64,000 nucleotides of DNA, taken from positions 434,001 through 498,000 of the forward strand of contig NZ_LMVL02000002.1 of NCBI RefSeq assembly GCF_001541345.2. Direction: 5' to 3'. Each line of letters starts with the position of its first letter. Position 1 is the stretch's first letter. A model generated the notes under the pieces. The model did not search any database and was not told where the DNA came from. It was given only the letters and a program-made list of their open reading frames with translations. This document shows positions 16,527-26,405 of this stretch, piece by piece. The position numbers were made by a program, and so were the translations under genes. The DNA comes from Gillisella vitis. Lineage in GTDB: Bacteria > Pseudomonadota > Alphaproteobacteria > Rhizobiales > Rhizobiaceae.

Positions 16527-17615
16527 ATGCGTATATTGCTGGTTGATGATAACAATACCAATTTGAAACTGCTGACCCGCCTGGTCAAGAAAATCGACCG
16601 TTGCGAGCCCGTGGCCTTTTCAACTCCGGAAGAGGTGCTCTCTGCGCTGCCGGAGCTGGATTTCGATATTGCCATCATCGATTACCAGATGCCGGTGTAT
16701 AATGGCGTCGAGCTTTACACAGAGATCGTACGGTTCGAGAAATATGCCCAGGTGCCGGTCGTGTTCATCACCGCCGACAAGGATATGACAACGCGCATGG
16801 AGGCGTTGAATGCCGGGGCTATCGACTTTCTGACCAAGCCGGTCAACCCGATCGAGTTCCAGGCCCGGATCCATAATATTGTCAGCCTGTCGATCGCTCG
16901 CCGCCAGCTGGCCGATCAGGCCGAATGGCTGCGACGCGAAGTGGACAGGGCGGTGGGCGAGCTGCGGCAGCGCGAACAGGAAATCATTGAGCGCCTGACG
17001 CTGGCAGCGGGCTACAAGGACCCCGATACATCCCGTCACACGCTGCGGGTTGCCGCTTATGCGCAGGCAATCGCCCGCGAAATGGGATTGCCGGAACAGT
17101 TCTGCACCGATCTGAAGCTGGCAGCGCCGATGCATGATATCGGCAAGGTCGCCATGCCTGATACGGTCTTGCTCAAGCAGGGCCGTTTGACCGAATCCGA
17201 ATATCGCCAGATGCAGTCTCATGCCCAGATCGGCAGCGACATTCTCGCCCAGTCTCATTCCTCGCTGCTCCAGCTTGCCGCTGAAATCGCCGCCAGCCAC
17301 CATGAGCGCTGGGATGGGCAAGGCTACCCCAACCGCCTGGCAGGCGACGCCATTCCCCTGTCCGGCCGGATCGTTTGTATTGCCGACAATTTCGACGCCC
17401 TGACCACCGAGCGCCCCTATAAACCTGCCTGGTCCTATGAACGGACTGTGGAACATGTGTTGGCACGGGCTGGAAGTCAGTTCGATCCGGCTTGTGTTGC
17501 CGCTTTCGAACGGGCCTTACCGGCAATCCGCGAGATCATTGAGACAGACCGGCGTGAACAGGCCGAAGAAGCAGCTCGAAAGGCCTCTGCCCTGCCGTTG
17601 GACAAAATCGCCTGA
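16527..17615 (+). CDS. Receiver-HD-GYP cyclic-di-GMP phosphodiesterase
   Basis: 362 residues: receiver (about 1-120, phosphoacceptor aspartate 52 in IIDYQMPVYNG, LTKPV lysine), a coiled linker (RREVDRAVGELRQREQEI) and an HD-GYP domain. The HD pair lies in APMHDIGKVAMPD (about 203) and the second motif is HHERWDGQGYP (about 262-266). This RpfG-like layout hydrolyses cyclic-di-GMP to GMP. It follows the hybrid kinase by 108 bp in the same direction, and GGAGG precedes its ATG, so it is a likely output of the same relay. The intact HD and GYP residues suggest an active enzyme. Confidence 0.92.
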   Translation: MRILLVDDNNTNLKLLTRLVKKIDRCEPVAFSTPEEVLSALPELDFDIAIIDYQMPVYNGVELYTEIVRFEKYAQVPVVFITADKDMTTRMEALNAGAIDFLTKPVNPIEFQARIHNIVSLSIARRQLADQAEWLRREVDRAVGELRQREQEIIERLTLAAGYKDPDTSRHTLRVAAYAQAIAREMGLPEQFCTDLKLAAPMHDIGKVAMPDTVLLKQGRLTESEYRQMQSHAQIGSDILAQSHSSLLQLAAEIAASHHERWDGQGYPNRLAGDAIPLSGRIVCIADNFDALTTERPYKPAWSYERTVEHVLARAGSQFDPACVAAFERALPAIREIIETDRREQAEEAARKASALPLDKIA

Positions 17616-17723
17616 CGGCATTGCTGCGCTTGCCTCCAACGCTGAACATGGTATTTCCAGCATGGATAGAGGGCGCAAGCAGTTTGCGGCGCCGCACAGC
17701 CTGATACTTGCCGGAGATCTGCC

Positions 17724-18770
17724 ATGCGCTCGCTTACCATTCGCCGCCCCGATGACTGGCACCTGCATCTCCGCGATGGCGCCATGCTGGAAGGTGTGAT
17801 CGGCGATACCAGCCGGCACTTCGCCCGCGCCATCATTATGCCCAATCTCGTGCCGCCGGTGGTGACGACTGTGGATGCAGAGGCTTATCGGCAGCGCATT
17901 CTGGCTGCCGTGCCGAAGGGCGATCGTTTTGAGCCGCTGATGACCCTGTATCTGACCGAGCAGACCAACCCTGATGATGTCGAAGAGGGCAAGACAACCG
18001 GACTGATCACGGCAGTGAAGCTCTATCCAGCCGGTGCCACGACCAATTCCCATGGCGGTGTGCGCGATCTCGACAAGGCGATGCCGGTTCTGGAGCGGAT
18101 GGCGAAAATCGGATTGCCGCTCTGTGTTCATGGCGAGGTCACGACGCCGGAGGTGGATATTTTCGACCGTGAGGCCGTGTTCATCGACACGGTTCTCGAT
18201 CCGCTACGCCGTCGTCTGCCAGAGCTGAAGGTGACGATGGAGCATGTCACCACATCCGACGGGATCGACTATATCCTTAGTGCCGATAGCAATCTGGCTG
18301 GCTCGATTACCACCCACCACCTGATCATCAACCGCAATGCCATTCTGGTTGGTGGCATCAGGCCGCATTATTATTGCCTGCCGGTTGCCAAGCGCGAAAG
18401 CCATCGGCTTGCCTTGCGCCGCGCTGCGACCTCCGGTGACAGCCGGTTTTTCCTTGGCACGGATTCGGCCCCGCATGTCGATCCTTTGAAGGAATGCGGT
18501 TGTGGCTGTGCTGGCATTTATACATCCATCAACACGATGAGCTGCCTTGCCCATGTGTTTGAAGAGGACGAGGCCCTGGAGCGGTTGGAAGCCTTTGCCT
18601 CGCTCAACGGTCCAGCCTGGTATGGGCTTAAACCAAACGACGAGACAATAACCCTGGTGAAACGTGACGCACCGGTCGCCTTTCCGGCAAAGATCGAAAC
18701 GGGTGCTGGACCAGTCACCGTCTTCGACCCGATGTTTCCAATCCATTGGGACGTCGAGGCCACACGATAG
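17724..18770 (+). CDS. pyrC: Dihydroorotase (class II)
   Basis: 348 residues, the standard length of the E. coli PyrC type. Metal ligands are visible as the HxH of [10 protein letters not shown] (His 13 and 15), the lysine expected to be carboxylated in [12 protein letters not shown], and histidines in CVHGEV and [16 protein letters not shown] carries the catalytic aspartate. It closes carbamoyl-aspartate to dihydroorotate in pyrimidine synthesis. pyrE lies 1.7 kb downstream, separated by a diguanylate cyclase gene. GGAGAT gives a ribosome site. Confidence 0.96.
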   Translation: MRSLTIRRPDDWHLHLRDGAMLEGVIGDTSRHFARAIIMPNLVPPVVTTVDAEAYRQRILAAVPKGDRFEPLMTLYLTEQTNPDDVEEGKTTGLITAVKLYPAGATTNSHGGVRDLDKAMPVLERMAKIGLPLCVHGEVTTPEVDIFDREAVFIDTVLDPLRRRLPELKVTMEHVTTSDGIDYILSADSNLAGSITTHHLIINRNAILVGGIRPHYYCLPVAKRESHRLALRRAATSGDSRFFLGTDSAPHVDPLKECGCGCAGIYTSINTMSCLAHVFEEDEALERLEAFASLNGPAWYGLKPNDETITLVKRDAPVAFPAKIETGAGPVTVFDPMFPIHWDVEATR

Positions 18771-18987
18771 GCTTGACCCGATGCGGATCATCCATCAAGT
18801 TGATGGTCATGATGAAGTAAGGACAAACTGAAATTTATCCTCAGCGAAGCTTTTTAAGACGAATATTGGCATAGAGACCTATTCCTGGACTGGGTCCGGG
18901 CAGAAACGCGATCTGGGGTATTTCATTTTTTCTTGGGGGCGCCAGGTTCCACCTTATCCCCTCATACTCACGCGTTTCAGGGCAGAC

Positions 18988-20163
18988 ATGATGGTGGATT
19001 TCAGTTCTTTACTTCTCGCCCTGGGCGTTTCCACACTGTGTCTTCTTTTCACCTTTATGGGAACATGGATGGCCCGGCGGGAAAACTCCTTCTTGCTCAG
19101 TTGGGTTATCGGACTTGCCCTCACCATGGTGGGAATTCTGACCTACGGCCTTTTCACCTCGACCCCCTCCAGAGGTCTGGGGGCGCTCGCTATGTCCTCA
19201 ATCATCACCGGCTTCTTCATCCTTTATGCCGCCGCCAGGCAGTTTCGCACAGGGATTATACCCTTCAAGATGCTGATCGGTGTCTCCTGCAGCGCCGTCA
19301 TCGTGCTGAGTATGACCTTCTTGTCGGGATATGGCGGCATCGGTTTTATGCTGTTCAACACCGGCACCTCCATCGTGATGTTGGCAATTGCCCATCAATA
19401 CTGGCTTGGACGGGCCGAATCGCCGGGCGTGCTTTCCGGCATGGCCGCGCTTTATGGCGCCACCAGCCTCTCTTTCCTCGCCTGCGCCCTGGCTTTGATC
19501 CAGCGTGGCCAGTGGCAGCTGGAAGTTGCACCGAGCGGATGGGTAGAAGATATCAATATGGCGGTCTGCATTGCTGGCATGAGTGGTATCGGCGCCCTGT
19601 CTCTGACCCTGCACCAGACCCGGATCACGGCCCGGCACCGGCTAGAGGCAATGACCGATGCGTTGACAGGCCTTTGCAATCGTCGGGCCCTGTTCAATGC
19701 ACATGGTACAAAAACCTTCCACGAGGATATGGCGATGTTGGTCTTCGACATCGACCGTTTCAAAACGATCAATGACCGCTACGGTCATGCTGTGGGTGAC
19801 GAGGTCATTCGTAATATTGCTGCCGAACTGAAAGCAGCCATCGGTCTTTCCAGCGTCACCCGCCTGGGAGGCGAAGAATTTGCCGCTGTGCTGGAAAATG
19901 CTGCGCCAGGGCGGGCCGAGTGGATCGGCGAGCGAATCCGGCGCCAGCTTCAGGATCGCGAAGTCGTGGTGGATGGAGACCGTTTCGTGGCAACGACCAG
20001 TGTCGGCATTGCCTATGGCACGGCATCCGGCCTGACCTTCGATGAGATTCTCAACCTGGCGGACAATGCTCTCTATAACGCCAAAAGGCTCGGTCGCAAC
20101 CGGGTGGAAACGGCAGTGGCAAACTGGGAGAGTGGCCCGTCGGTGGAAGCCGACAGTGCCTAG
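18988..20163 (+). CDS. Membrane diguanylate cyclase (GGDEF)
   Basis: 391 residues. The first about 210 hold six hydrophobic helices. The C-terminal GGDEF domain shows DALTGLCNRRALFNAHG, FDIDRFKTINDRYGHAVGD and the active-site loop RLGGEEF. The RxxD inhibitory site expected five residues before GGEEF is not present (GLSSVT there), so product inhibition through that site is unlikely. It makes cyclic-di-GMP from GTP at the inner membrane and could oppose the HD-GYP protein encoded 1.4 kb upstream. Confidence 0.9.
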   Translation: MMVDFSSLLLALGVSTLCLLFTFMGTWMARRENSFLLSWVIGLALTMVGILTYGLFTSTPSRGLGALAMSSIITGFFILYAAARQFRTGIIPFKMLIGVSCSAVIVLSMTFLSGYGGIGFMLFNTGTSIVMLAIAHQYWLGRAESPGVLSGMAALYGATSLSFLACALALIQRGQWQLEVAPSGWVEDINMAVCIAGMSGIGALSLTLHQTRITARHRLEAMTDALTGLCNRRALFNAHGTKTFHEDMAMLVFDIDRFKTINDRYGHAVGDEVIRNIAAELKAAIGLSSVTRLGGEEFAAVLENAAPGRAEWIGERIRRQLQDREVVVDGDRFVATTSVGIAYGTASGLTFDEILNLADNALYNAKRLGRNRVETAVANWESGPSVEADSA

Positions 20164-20427
20164 AGGTTGTCCAGAAAAAGCGGAACCGGTTTCCCGAAAC
20201 GACAAAATGCCGCCGAAAACAAAGGGCGGTTCGGTCCTAAAACAAGCCCGCTTATCCCCGGATATATCCTCTGGCCTGCCTTCCAGCTTCCTGCTATGGG
20301 CATGGGATGCGTTAAAGCCGCGCGGTTAAAGGCAAGCTGTCTATTCCGTCGCAGCCCTCGCCATGTGATTGCCGGAGCGACTGCGGTCATCCCGGCTGAG
20401 CCATTTGCGCAGAAGACAGGAGCACCG

Positions 20428-21120
20428 ATGACCCAGACTTCCTTTTCCGATCCGGCCGTCATGGCGGAATTGCTGGCAAAAATGCTCTGGGAAATCAAGG
20501 CCGTGCATTTCAATGCCGCTGAGCCTTACAAGCTGGCTTCCGGCATGCGCAGCCCCGTCTATATCGATTGCCGCAAGCTTCTCTCCTATCCGCGTGTCCG
20601 TTCTGCCGTGATGGATTTCGCTGTCGCCACGCTGCTGCGCAATGCCGGTTTTGAGCAATTCGACTGTATTGCCGGCGGCGAGACGGCGGGTATTCCTTTT
20701 GCCGCTCTGCTGGCCGATCGCCTGGCGCTGCCAATGATCTATGTGCGCAAGCAGCCCAAGGGCCATGGCCGCAACGCCCAGATCGAGGGTCATATGCCTG
20801 ACGGTGCCAGGGTGCTTGTTATTGAAGACCTGACGACGGCGGGCGGCAGCATGTTTACCTTTATCGATGCCGTGCGGGCCGCAGGTGGTGTGGTTGATCA
20901 TGGCATCGCTCTGTTCTTCTACGGCATCTTCCCGGAAGCTCATCAGCGTTTCGAAAACGGCAACGTCAAACTTCATTATATCGCCACCTGGCGTAATGTC
21001 CTGGCCGTGGCCCGCGACCAGAAACTGTTTGATGACAAAACCTTGTCGGAAGTGGAATCCTTCCTGGATGCTCCGCTGCAATGGTCCGGTCGTAATGGCG
21101 GGGTCAGTACGCTGGGCTGA
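20428..21120 (+). CDS. pyrE: Orotate phosphoribosyltransferase
   Basis: 230 residues. The substrate loop [17 protein letters not shown], the flexible loop lysines in [16 protein letters not shown] and the PRPP-binding motif [13 protein letters not shown] are all intact. It converts orotate and PRPP to OMP. ATG 20428 with a CAGGAG ribosome site is preferred to upstream frames extending into the gap after the cyclase gene. The 264-bp gap before it carries an A-rich, repeat-like segment (AAGCGGAACCGGTTTCCC). Confidence 0.96.
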   Translation: MTQTSFSDPAVMAELLAKMLWEIKAVHFNAAEPYKLASGMRSPVYIDCRKLLSYPRVRSAVMDFAVATLLRNAGFEQFDCIAGGETAGIPFAALLADRLALPMIYVRKQPKGHGRNAQIEGHMPDGARVLVIEDLTTAGGSMFTFIDAVRAAGGVVDHGIALFFYGIFPEAHQRFENGNVKLHYIATWRNVLAVARDQKLFDDKTLSEVESFLDAPLQWSGRNGGVSTLG

Positions 21121-21217
21121 AACCGGCGGCGAAGATTTGCCGACAAGGCTGGCATTTCTTCGCTTTCTGCTCTAAATCGATTGAAACCTATTCAAAAGCC
21201 CGGTTTGGGAGGCCAGA

Positions 21218-22144
21218 ATGATCCTGTGTTGCGGTGAAGCCCTGATTGACATGTTGCCACGCGAAACGACGTTGGGCGAAAAAGGCTTTTCGCCCTATGC
21301 AGGCGGTGCCGTCTTCAACACCGGCATTGCGCTTGGACGCCTGGGCGTGGCCTCAGGCTTTTTTACTGGCCTTTCCGATGACATGATGGGTGATATCCTG
21401 CGCGACACCCTGCGGGCCAGCCATGTGGATTTCAGCTATTGTGCCACCTTGTCGCGACCGACGACCATTGCCTTTGTCAAGCTGGTCGATGGCCACGCCA
21501 CCTACGCTTTCTACGATGAAAACACTGCTGGACGGATGATTACCGAGGCCGACCTGCCAGCCCTGGGCGAAGACTGCGAAGCGCTGCATTTCGGTGCAAT
21601 CAGCCTGATCCCCGAGCCCTGCGGCTCGACCTATGAAGCGCTGCTCACCCGCGAGCACGAGACCCGGGTGATCTCGCTTGATCCCAATATCCGCCCCGGC
21701 TTTATCAAGGACAAGGCCGCTCATATGGCCCGCATCCGCCGCATGGCGGCACTTTCCGACATCGTCAAGTTTTCCGATGAGGATCTCGCCTGGTTCGGCC
21801 TGGAAGGCGACGAAGACACGCTTGCCCGGCACTGGCTGCATCACGGGGCCAAACTGGTTGTCGTCACCCGCGGTGCTGATGGTGCGGTCGGCTATACAGC
21901 CGATCACAAGGTCGAAGTGCCGAGTGAAAAGGTCACAGTGGTCGATACGGTCGGCGCTGGTGACACATTCGATGCAGGTGTTCTCGCCTCGCTGAAAATG
22001 CAGAACCTGCTGACCAAGCAACAAGTCGCAAAACTGACGGAAGACCAGATCGCCAAGGCCTTGGCGCTCGGCTCCAAGGCCGCAGCGGTGACGGTATCGC
22101 GAGCCGGGGCAAATCCGCCCTTTGCTCATGAAATCGGGCTTTGA
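21218..22144 (+). CDS. PfkB-family fructokinase
   Basis: 308 residues of the ribokinase/PfkB family. GGAVFNTGIALGRLG near the start and DTVGAGDTFDAGVLA near the end are the two family signatures, the latter with the catalytic aspartate. LCCGEALIDMLP at the N-terminus is the fructokinase-like opening. It phosphorylates a sugar, most likely fructose, with ATP. It lies next to the convergent pgi gene, which fits fructose-6-phosphate entry to glycolysis or the Entner-Doudoroff route. Confidence 0.9.
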   Translation: MILCCGEALIDMLPRETTLGEKGFSPYAGGAVFNTGIALGRLGVASGFFTGLSDDMMGDILRDTLRASHVDFSYCATLSRPTTIAFVKLVDGHATYAFYDENTAGRMITEADLPALGEDCEALHFGAISLIPEPCGSTYEALLTREHETRVISLDPNIRPGFIKDKAAHMARIRRMAALSDIVKFSDEDLAWFGLEGDEDTLARHWLHHGAKLVVVTRGADGAVGYTADHKVEVPSEKVTVVDTVGAGDTFDAGVLASLKMQNLLTKQQVAKLTEDQIAKALALGSKAAAVTVSRAGANPPFAHEIGL

Positions 22145-22168
22145 TTTCAACGGGTATTTCTAGGATTT

Positions 22169-22191
22169 GTCAGGTTCAATCTGAACCTGAC
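22169..22191. terminator. Hairpin between convergent sugar kinase and VOC genes
   Basis: A perfect 10-bp stem, GTCAGGTTCA (22169-22178) with TGAACCTGAC (22182-22191) and a 3-nt loop, sits between two convergent stops. No T-tract; a bidirectional terminator is likely. Confidence 0.6.
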
Positions 22192-22196
22192 GGACT

Positions 22197-22589
22197 CTAT
22201 AACGCCCATGCAGAATTCTGGAGAACGACCCGGTAACCATCCGGGTCTTCGAATGTCCGGCCGAGGTTATCCCAATAGGGATTGTAGGATGTGACAGGTG
22301 GGAAACCGGCCTTCCGCATTCGGTTGACAACCGCCTGCCACGCATCCTCCTCCGGCAGATAAAAGACCAGCAGATTGTCCTGCGTTGGTGCCCGTCCGAC
22401 TGAGTGCCCGATATGATGGGTGAATTCCAGGTGATATGGCCAGCGCTTATGGCCGAACATCACGCCGTTAAAGCCATTATGGTCGCGGAACGAGGCAATT
22501 TCCTCAAAGCCCATGCCAGATTGATAGAAGGGCCGAAGCCCTTCTATGCTGTCAGTCGGTCGCGCCACCCGCAAAATTGGGGCGGACAT
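22197..22589 (-). CDS. VOC-superfamily (glyoxalase-like) protein
   Basis: 130 residues with the paired beta-alpha-beta pattern of vicinal oxygen chelate proteins. It opens APILRVARPTDSIEGLRPFYQSGMGFEE and closes FEDPDGYRVVLQN, the usual C-terminal strand with a metal-type position. HLEFTHH in the middle may supply ligands. It starts two bases after the pgi stop (TAATCATG), so it is coupled to pgi. Function within the family (lyase, dioxygenase, resistance) cannot be told. Confidence 0.82.
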   Translation of the reverse strand: MSAPILRVARPTDSIEGLRPFYQSGMGFEEIASFRDHNGFNGVMFGHKRWPYHLEFTHHIGHSVGRAPTQDNLLVFYLPEEDAWQAVVNRMRKAGFPPVTSYNPYWDNLGRTFEDPDGYRVVLQNSAWAL

Positions 22590-22591
22590 GA

Positions 22592-24217
22592 TTATCGATC
22601 CAGATGGCTCAACACAGCCACCAGACCTGCCGTGGATGCATCTTGCCCATCGGTTCCGGCCTTGCCCTGCACCACCGGCAGCAGGCCGGTTGCCAGTTCC
22701 TTGCCCAGCTCCACGCCCCATTGATCGAAGGAATTGATGCCGAACAGCACGCCTTCGACAAATACCCGGTGTTCGTAGAGCGCAATCAGGCGACCGAGCG
22801 CGAAAGGGGTCAACTGTTCATAGACAAAGGTGATCGATGGGCGATTGCCGGTAAAGACCCGGTGCGGGGCGATATGATCGGCCTTGGCCTGGTCCATGCC
22901 GGACTTCAGCAACTGGCCCTTGGCCTCATCCAGCGTGCGGCCCTTCATCAGGGCTGCCGATTGAGCCAGGCAATTGGCGATCAGCAAATCGTGCTGATGG
23001 CGCAGTTCCGGCTCGAACCCCTTGGCGGCAATCATAAACTCAGCCGGGATCACGCTCGTGCCCTGGTGGATCAGCTGGTAGAAGGCGTGCTGGCCATTGG
23101 TGCCGGGTTCGCCCCAGACCACCGGACCGGAATTGCCCTTGACCGGGCTGCCATCGATGGTCACGCCCTTGCCGTTCGATTCCATGTCGAGCTGCTGGAG
23201 GTAGGCCGGGAAGCGGGACAGGCGCTGATCGTAGGGCAGGATAGCGCGGGTCGGGTAATCCAGCACGTTGCGATGGTGATAGCCAATAGCGCCGAGCAGC
23301 ATCGGCAGGTTTTCCCGGAACGGCGCGGTGCGGAAGTGCATATCCATGGCATGGGCGCCAGCCAGGAATTCCACGAAATTATCGGCACCGACAGCAATCA
23401 TCAGCGGCAGGCCGATGGCCGACCAGATGGAATAACGTCCGCCGACCCAATCCCAGAAGCCGAAGACCCGGTCGGAACCGATGCCGAAGGCAGCGACCTT
23501 ATCGAGCGCGGTCGAGACGGCGGCAAAGTGATCACCAACGGCGTTTTCACCCAGCGCCGAGGCAATGAAGGCCCGGGCCGTTGCGGCATTGGTCATGGTT
23601 TCGATAGTGGTGAAGGTCTTGGAGGCGACGATGAACAGCGTGGTTTCCGGCTCCAGCAGTTTCAGCGTATCGGCGATATGGGCGCCATCGACATTGGAGA
23701 CGAAATGCAGGCGCGGGCCGTCGTGAAACGGTGCCAGCGCCAGCGTTGCCATGGCCGGGCCGAGATCTGAGCCACCAATGCCGATATTGACCACATCGGT
23801 GATCTGGAGGCCGGTCGAACCGGTAATCGTGCCTTGGCGCAGGCCTTCCGCAAACGCCGACATGGCGTGCAGCACGGCATTGACATCCGGCATGACATTC
23901 TTGCCATCGACCACGACAGGCGTGTTGGCCCTGTTGCGCAGTGCCGTATGCAAGACGGCGCGGCCTTCTGTAAAGTTGATCGCTTCGCCGTTAAACATCG
24001 CTTCGCGCTTTTCAGCCACGCCACCTTGCGTGCAGAGCTTTTCCAGCAGGGCCATGATCTCGTCATTGACCGCGCATTTGGAGTAATCCATCAGCAGGTC
24101 GTCAAAGCGACTGGAAAACCGCTCGAAACGTTTGGGATCGCTTGCAAAAGCGCCGCGAATATCAGTGGCGGCGGTGGCCGCGACGGTGGACTTCAGCTGT
24201 TCGACGATAGCGTACAT
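22592..24217 (-). CDS. pgi: Glucose-6-phosphate isomerase
   Basis: 541 residues when started at ATG 24217 ([11 protein letters not shown]), which matches the rhizobial length; two upstream in-frame ATGs are less likely. Both PGI signatures are present: [16 protein letters not shown] and [14 protein letters not shown]. Catalytic glutamate and histidine positions appear intact ([18 protein letters not shown]). It interconverts glucose-6- and fructose-6-phosphate. Followed by a coupled VOC gene. Confidence 0.97.
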   Translation of the reverse strand: MYAIVEQLKSTVAATAATDIRGAFASDPKRFERFSSRFDDLLMDYSKCAVNDEIMALLEKLCTQGGVAEKREAMFNGEAINFTEGRAVLHTALRNRANTPVVVDGKNVMPDVNAVLHAMSAFAEGLRQGTITGSTGLQITDVVNIGIGGSDLGPAMATLALAPFHDGPRLHFVSNVDGAHIADTLKLLEPETTLFIVASKTFTTIETMTNAATARAFIASALGENAVGDHFAAVSTALDKVAAFGIGSDRVFGFWDWVGGRYSIWSAIGLPLMIAVGADNFVEFLAGAHAMDMHFRTAPFRENLPMLLGAIGYHHRNVLDYPTRAILPYDQRLSRFPAYLQQLDMESNGKGVTIDGSPVKGNSGPVVWGEPGTNGQHAFYQLIHQGTSVIPAEFMIAAKGFEPELRHQHDLLIANCLAQSAALMKGRTLDEAKGQLLKSGMDQAKADHIAPHRVFTGNRPSITFVYEQLTPFALGRLIALYEHRVFVEGVLFGINSFDQWGVELGKELATGLLPVVQGKAGTDGQDASTAGLVAVLSHLDR

Positions 24218-24251
24218 TCGCATACTCCAATCCAATCACGGACGGGAACCT

Positions 24252-24296
24252 ACTGCATAATTCCCAAAACCGGAATGTTTTAAGGAGAAAAATAAT
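24252..24296. repeat. Palindromic intergenic repeat, copy 2
   Basis: TACTGCATAATTCCC, then AAACCGGAATG and TTTTAAGGAG, matching the reverse complement of 10721-10775. It lies upstream of pgi, in the gap shared with the end of the acyl-CoA synthetase gene. Confidence 0.55.
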
Positions 24297-24349
24297 CCGA
24301 TAGAAATGAGGGGGGATTACGCTCTCTCCCTCGCAAGGCAGAGAAGACC

Positions 24350-24379
24350 GACGAGGGGGGCAGAATGCCCCATCTCGTC
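24350..24379 (-). terminator. GC-rich hairpin after acyl-CoA synthetase gene
   Basis: GACGAGGGGGGCA (24350-24362) pairs with TGCCCCATCTCGTC (24366-24379) around a GAA loop with a small bulge, 19 bp beyond the stop of the minus-strand gene. There is no T-run on the minus strand. Confidence 0.5.
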
Positions 24380-24397
24380 CCTGTCTGTGTGGTGTCT

Positions 24398-26098
24398 TTA
24401 AGGTCTCAGATCCTTACGCAGAATCTTGCCGACATTGGATTTTGGCAATTCTTCAAGAAAGGCCACATGGCGGGGGCGCTTGTAATTGGTCAGGTTTGCA
24501 GCGCAATGGTCCTTAACCTGCTGCTCCGTCAAGCTCGGGTCCTTGCGCACCACAAACAGTTTGACGGCTTCACCGGAATGCGGGTCCGGCACACCGATAG
24601 CCGCGGCCTCCAGCACGCCGGGATGCATGACCGCGACTTCCTCGATCTCGTTGGGGTAGACATTGAAGCCGGAGACCAGGATCATATCCTTCTTGCGGTC
24701 AACGATCTTGGTATAGCCGCGCGCGTCCATAAAGCCCATGTCGCCGGTGCGGAAAAACCCATCCTCGGTCATCGCCCGCGCCGTTTCTTCCGGTCGTTGC
24801 CAATAGCCTGCCATGACCTGCGGTCCGCGAATGCAGATTTCCCCGACCTCTCCCAAAGCCAGGCTTTGGCCCTGTTCATCACGGATATCGACATCGGTGG
24901 AGGAGATTGGCATGCCGATGCAGCCGCTGAAGTCCTTGTCGTTCATGCGATTGGCGGTTGCCACCGGCGAGGTTTCCGACAGGCCGTAGCCTTCGGTGAT
25001 CGGGCAGCCGGTAATTTGGTGCCACCGCTCAGCGATCGGTCGCTGTACCGACATGCCACCGGCAAAGGTCAGTTGCAGATGGGAAAAGTCCAGCTTGCGG
25101 AAGGCCTCATTGTTCATCAGGGCGTTGAACAGCGTATTCAAGCCGATGATGATGTTGAAATCATAGCGGGACAATTCCTTGGCAAAGCCTGGAATGTCAC
25201 GCGGATTGGCGATCAGGATATTGTGGCCACCGCAGGCAATGCCCATCAGGGCGTTCACGGTCAGCGCAAAGATATGATAGAGCGGCAAAGCGCAGATAAA
25301 GGTCAGCGTTTCGGGTCTTGGGCGGGTATCGAAAGCGGACCCCAACCACAGCGACATCTGCATGGTATTGGCGATGAGGTTGCCATGGGTCAGCACCGCT
25401 CCCTTCGAAACCCCTGTCGTGCCGCCGGTATATTGCAGAAAGGCGATGTCATTGCGGGAAAGGGGTTCTGGCCGAAATCTGGCGTTCCCACCTGCCGCCA
25501 GCACCGATGCGAAGCTTCGGGAATTGGCAATCGACCAGGCCGGCACGAGCTTCTTCACCTTGCGAACGATGAAATTCACCAGATGGCCTTTCAGGCCAAG
25601 CATGTCGCCCATGCTGGTCACGACCACGCGGCGTAGGGACACCTTGTCCATCACCGCCTGTACCGTGTGGGCAAAATTCTCCAGCACGAAAATCGCAACC
25701 GCGCCGGAATCCTTCAGTTGATGCGCCAGTTCGCGCGGTGTATAGAGCGGATTGACATTGACGACGATCATTCCGGCCTTGAGGATGCCAAACACAATCA
25801 CCGGATTTTGCAAGACGTTGGGCATCATCACAGCGATCCGGTCGCCTTTGCTGAACCCTTCGGCTTGCAGCCAGGCGGCAATTTTCGTCGCCTGCTCGCC
25901 AAGCTCCTGAAAGGTCATGGAGCGGCCCATGCTGGTGAAGGCCTTGCGGGACGCGTAGGTCACGCAGTTTTCATCGAACAGTTCGGGTAGCGATTCGTGA
26001 TCGAGGGGCGGCAGTTCCGCAGGCACCGAGGCGGGATAGTATGCAAGCCAGATTCGGCGCGCCGCAAAATTGCTTTCAGGCCTGGACAGAGTATTCAT
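24398..26098 (-). CDS. fadD: Long-chain fatty acyl-CoA synthetase
   Basis: 566 residues of the adenylate-forming superfamily. The P-loop-like YTGGTTGVSKGAVLTHGN, the GYGLSETSP adenine-binding motif, TGDMGFMDARGYTKIVDRKKD and the catalytic lysine near the C-terminus (NVGKILRKDLR) are all intact. It activates fatty acids to acyl-CoA with ATP for beta-oxidation or lipid use. A 16-bp palindrome at 26221-26236 lies about 125 bp upstream of the start and may be the operator. The symbol is by family; rhizobia often have several paralogues. Confidence 0.9.
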   Translation of the reverse strand: MNTLSRPESNFAARRIWLAYYPASVPAELPPLDHESLPELFDENCVTYASRKAFTSMGRSMTFQELGEQATKIAAWLQAEGFSKGDRIAVMMPNVLQNPVIVFGILKAGMIVVNVNPLYTPRELAHQLKDSGAVAIFVLENFAHTVQAVMDKVSLRRVVVTSMGDMLGLKGHLVNFIVRKVKKLVPAWSIANSRSFASVLAAGGNARFRPEPLSRNDIAFLQYTGGTTGVSKGAVLTHGNLIANTMQMSLWLGSAFDTRPRPETLTFICALPLYHIFALTVNALMGIACGGHNILIANPRDIPGFAKELSRYDFNIIIGLNTLFNALMNNEAFRKLDFSHLQLTFAGGMSVQRPIAERWHQITGCPITEGYGLSETSPVATANRMNDKDFSGCIGMPISSTDVDIRDEQGQSLALGEVGEICIRGPQVMAGYWQRPEETARAMTEDGFFRTGDMGFMDARGYTKIVDRKKDMILVSGFNVYPNEIEEVAVMHPGVLEAAAIGVPDPHSGEAVKLFVVRKDPSLTEQQVKDHCAANLTNYKRPRHVAFLEELPKSNVGKILRKDLRP

Positions 26099-26405
26099 TC
26101 CTCACTCCCTTTTTCGACTTCCTGCCCCTCCCTCCTCAAGGTGATGACAGTGCGCCTGACCACGCACTCCAAATATGGAACTTTGAGCTCCAGGAATGCA
26201 AGTCCAACGTTATAGTAACTTTGACGTAAACGTCAATTAATCCCCAGCGAAAATAATGTGAAATCATTTTGTTCCATGGCATCGAAGATGCTCACGCATA
26301 GGCATGTTCGACAACAACCGATTGGCGACCAGTTTCGCATTGAACCAACCTCCCGGTGATGCGTTAGCTCCTATGAGACTTCACGCAAACAAGGAGGAAA
26401 GTGCC
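26099..26405. other. 307-bp divergent promoter region
   Basis: The gap separates divergent acyl-CoA synthetase and BON-protein genes. It includes the palindrome listed separately and AT-rich stretches (26236-26275). AAGGAGG at 26391-26397 is the BON gene's strong ribosome site. No additional gene is supported. Confidence 0.5.
26221..26236. promoter_or_regulatory. Palindromic operator candidate upstream of fadD-type gene
   Basis: TTGACGT (26221-26227) and ACGTCAA (26230-26236) form a perfect 7-bp dyad with a 2-bp spacer. The core ACGTAAACGT-like symmetry recalls the operators of MerR-type LiuR regulators of fatty and branched-chain acid catabolism. The factor is inferred from pattern only. 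Confidence 0.5.

Noticed and set aside
22604..23770. A 388-codon plus-strand frame opposite pgi
   Set aside because: Antisense shadow of a fully conserved gene; no family pattern.
24365..25636. A 423-codon plus-strand frame opposite the acyl-CoA synthetase gene
   Set aside because: Antisense to conserved adenylation motifs; no ribosome site.
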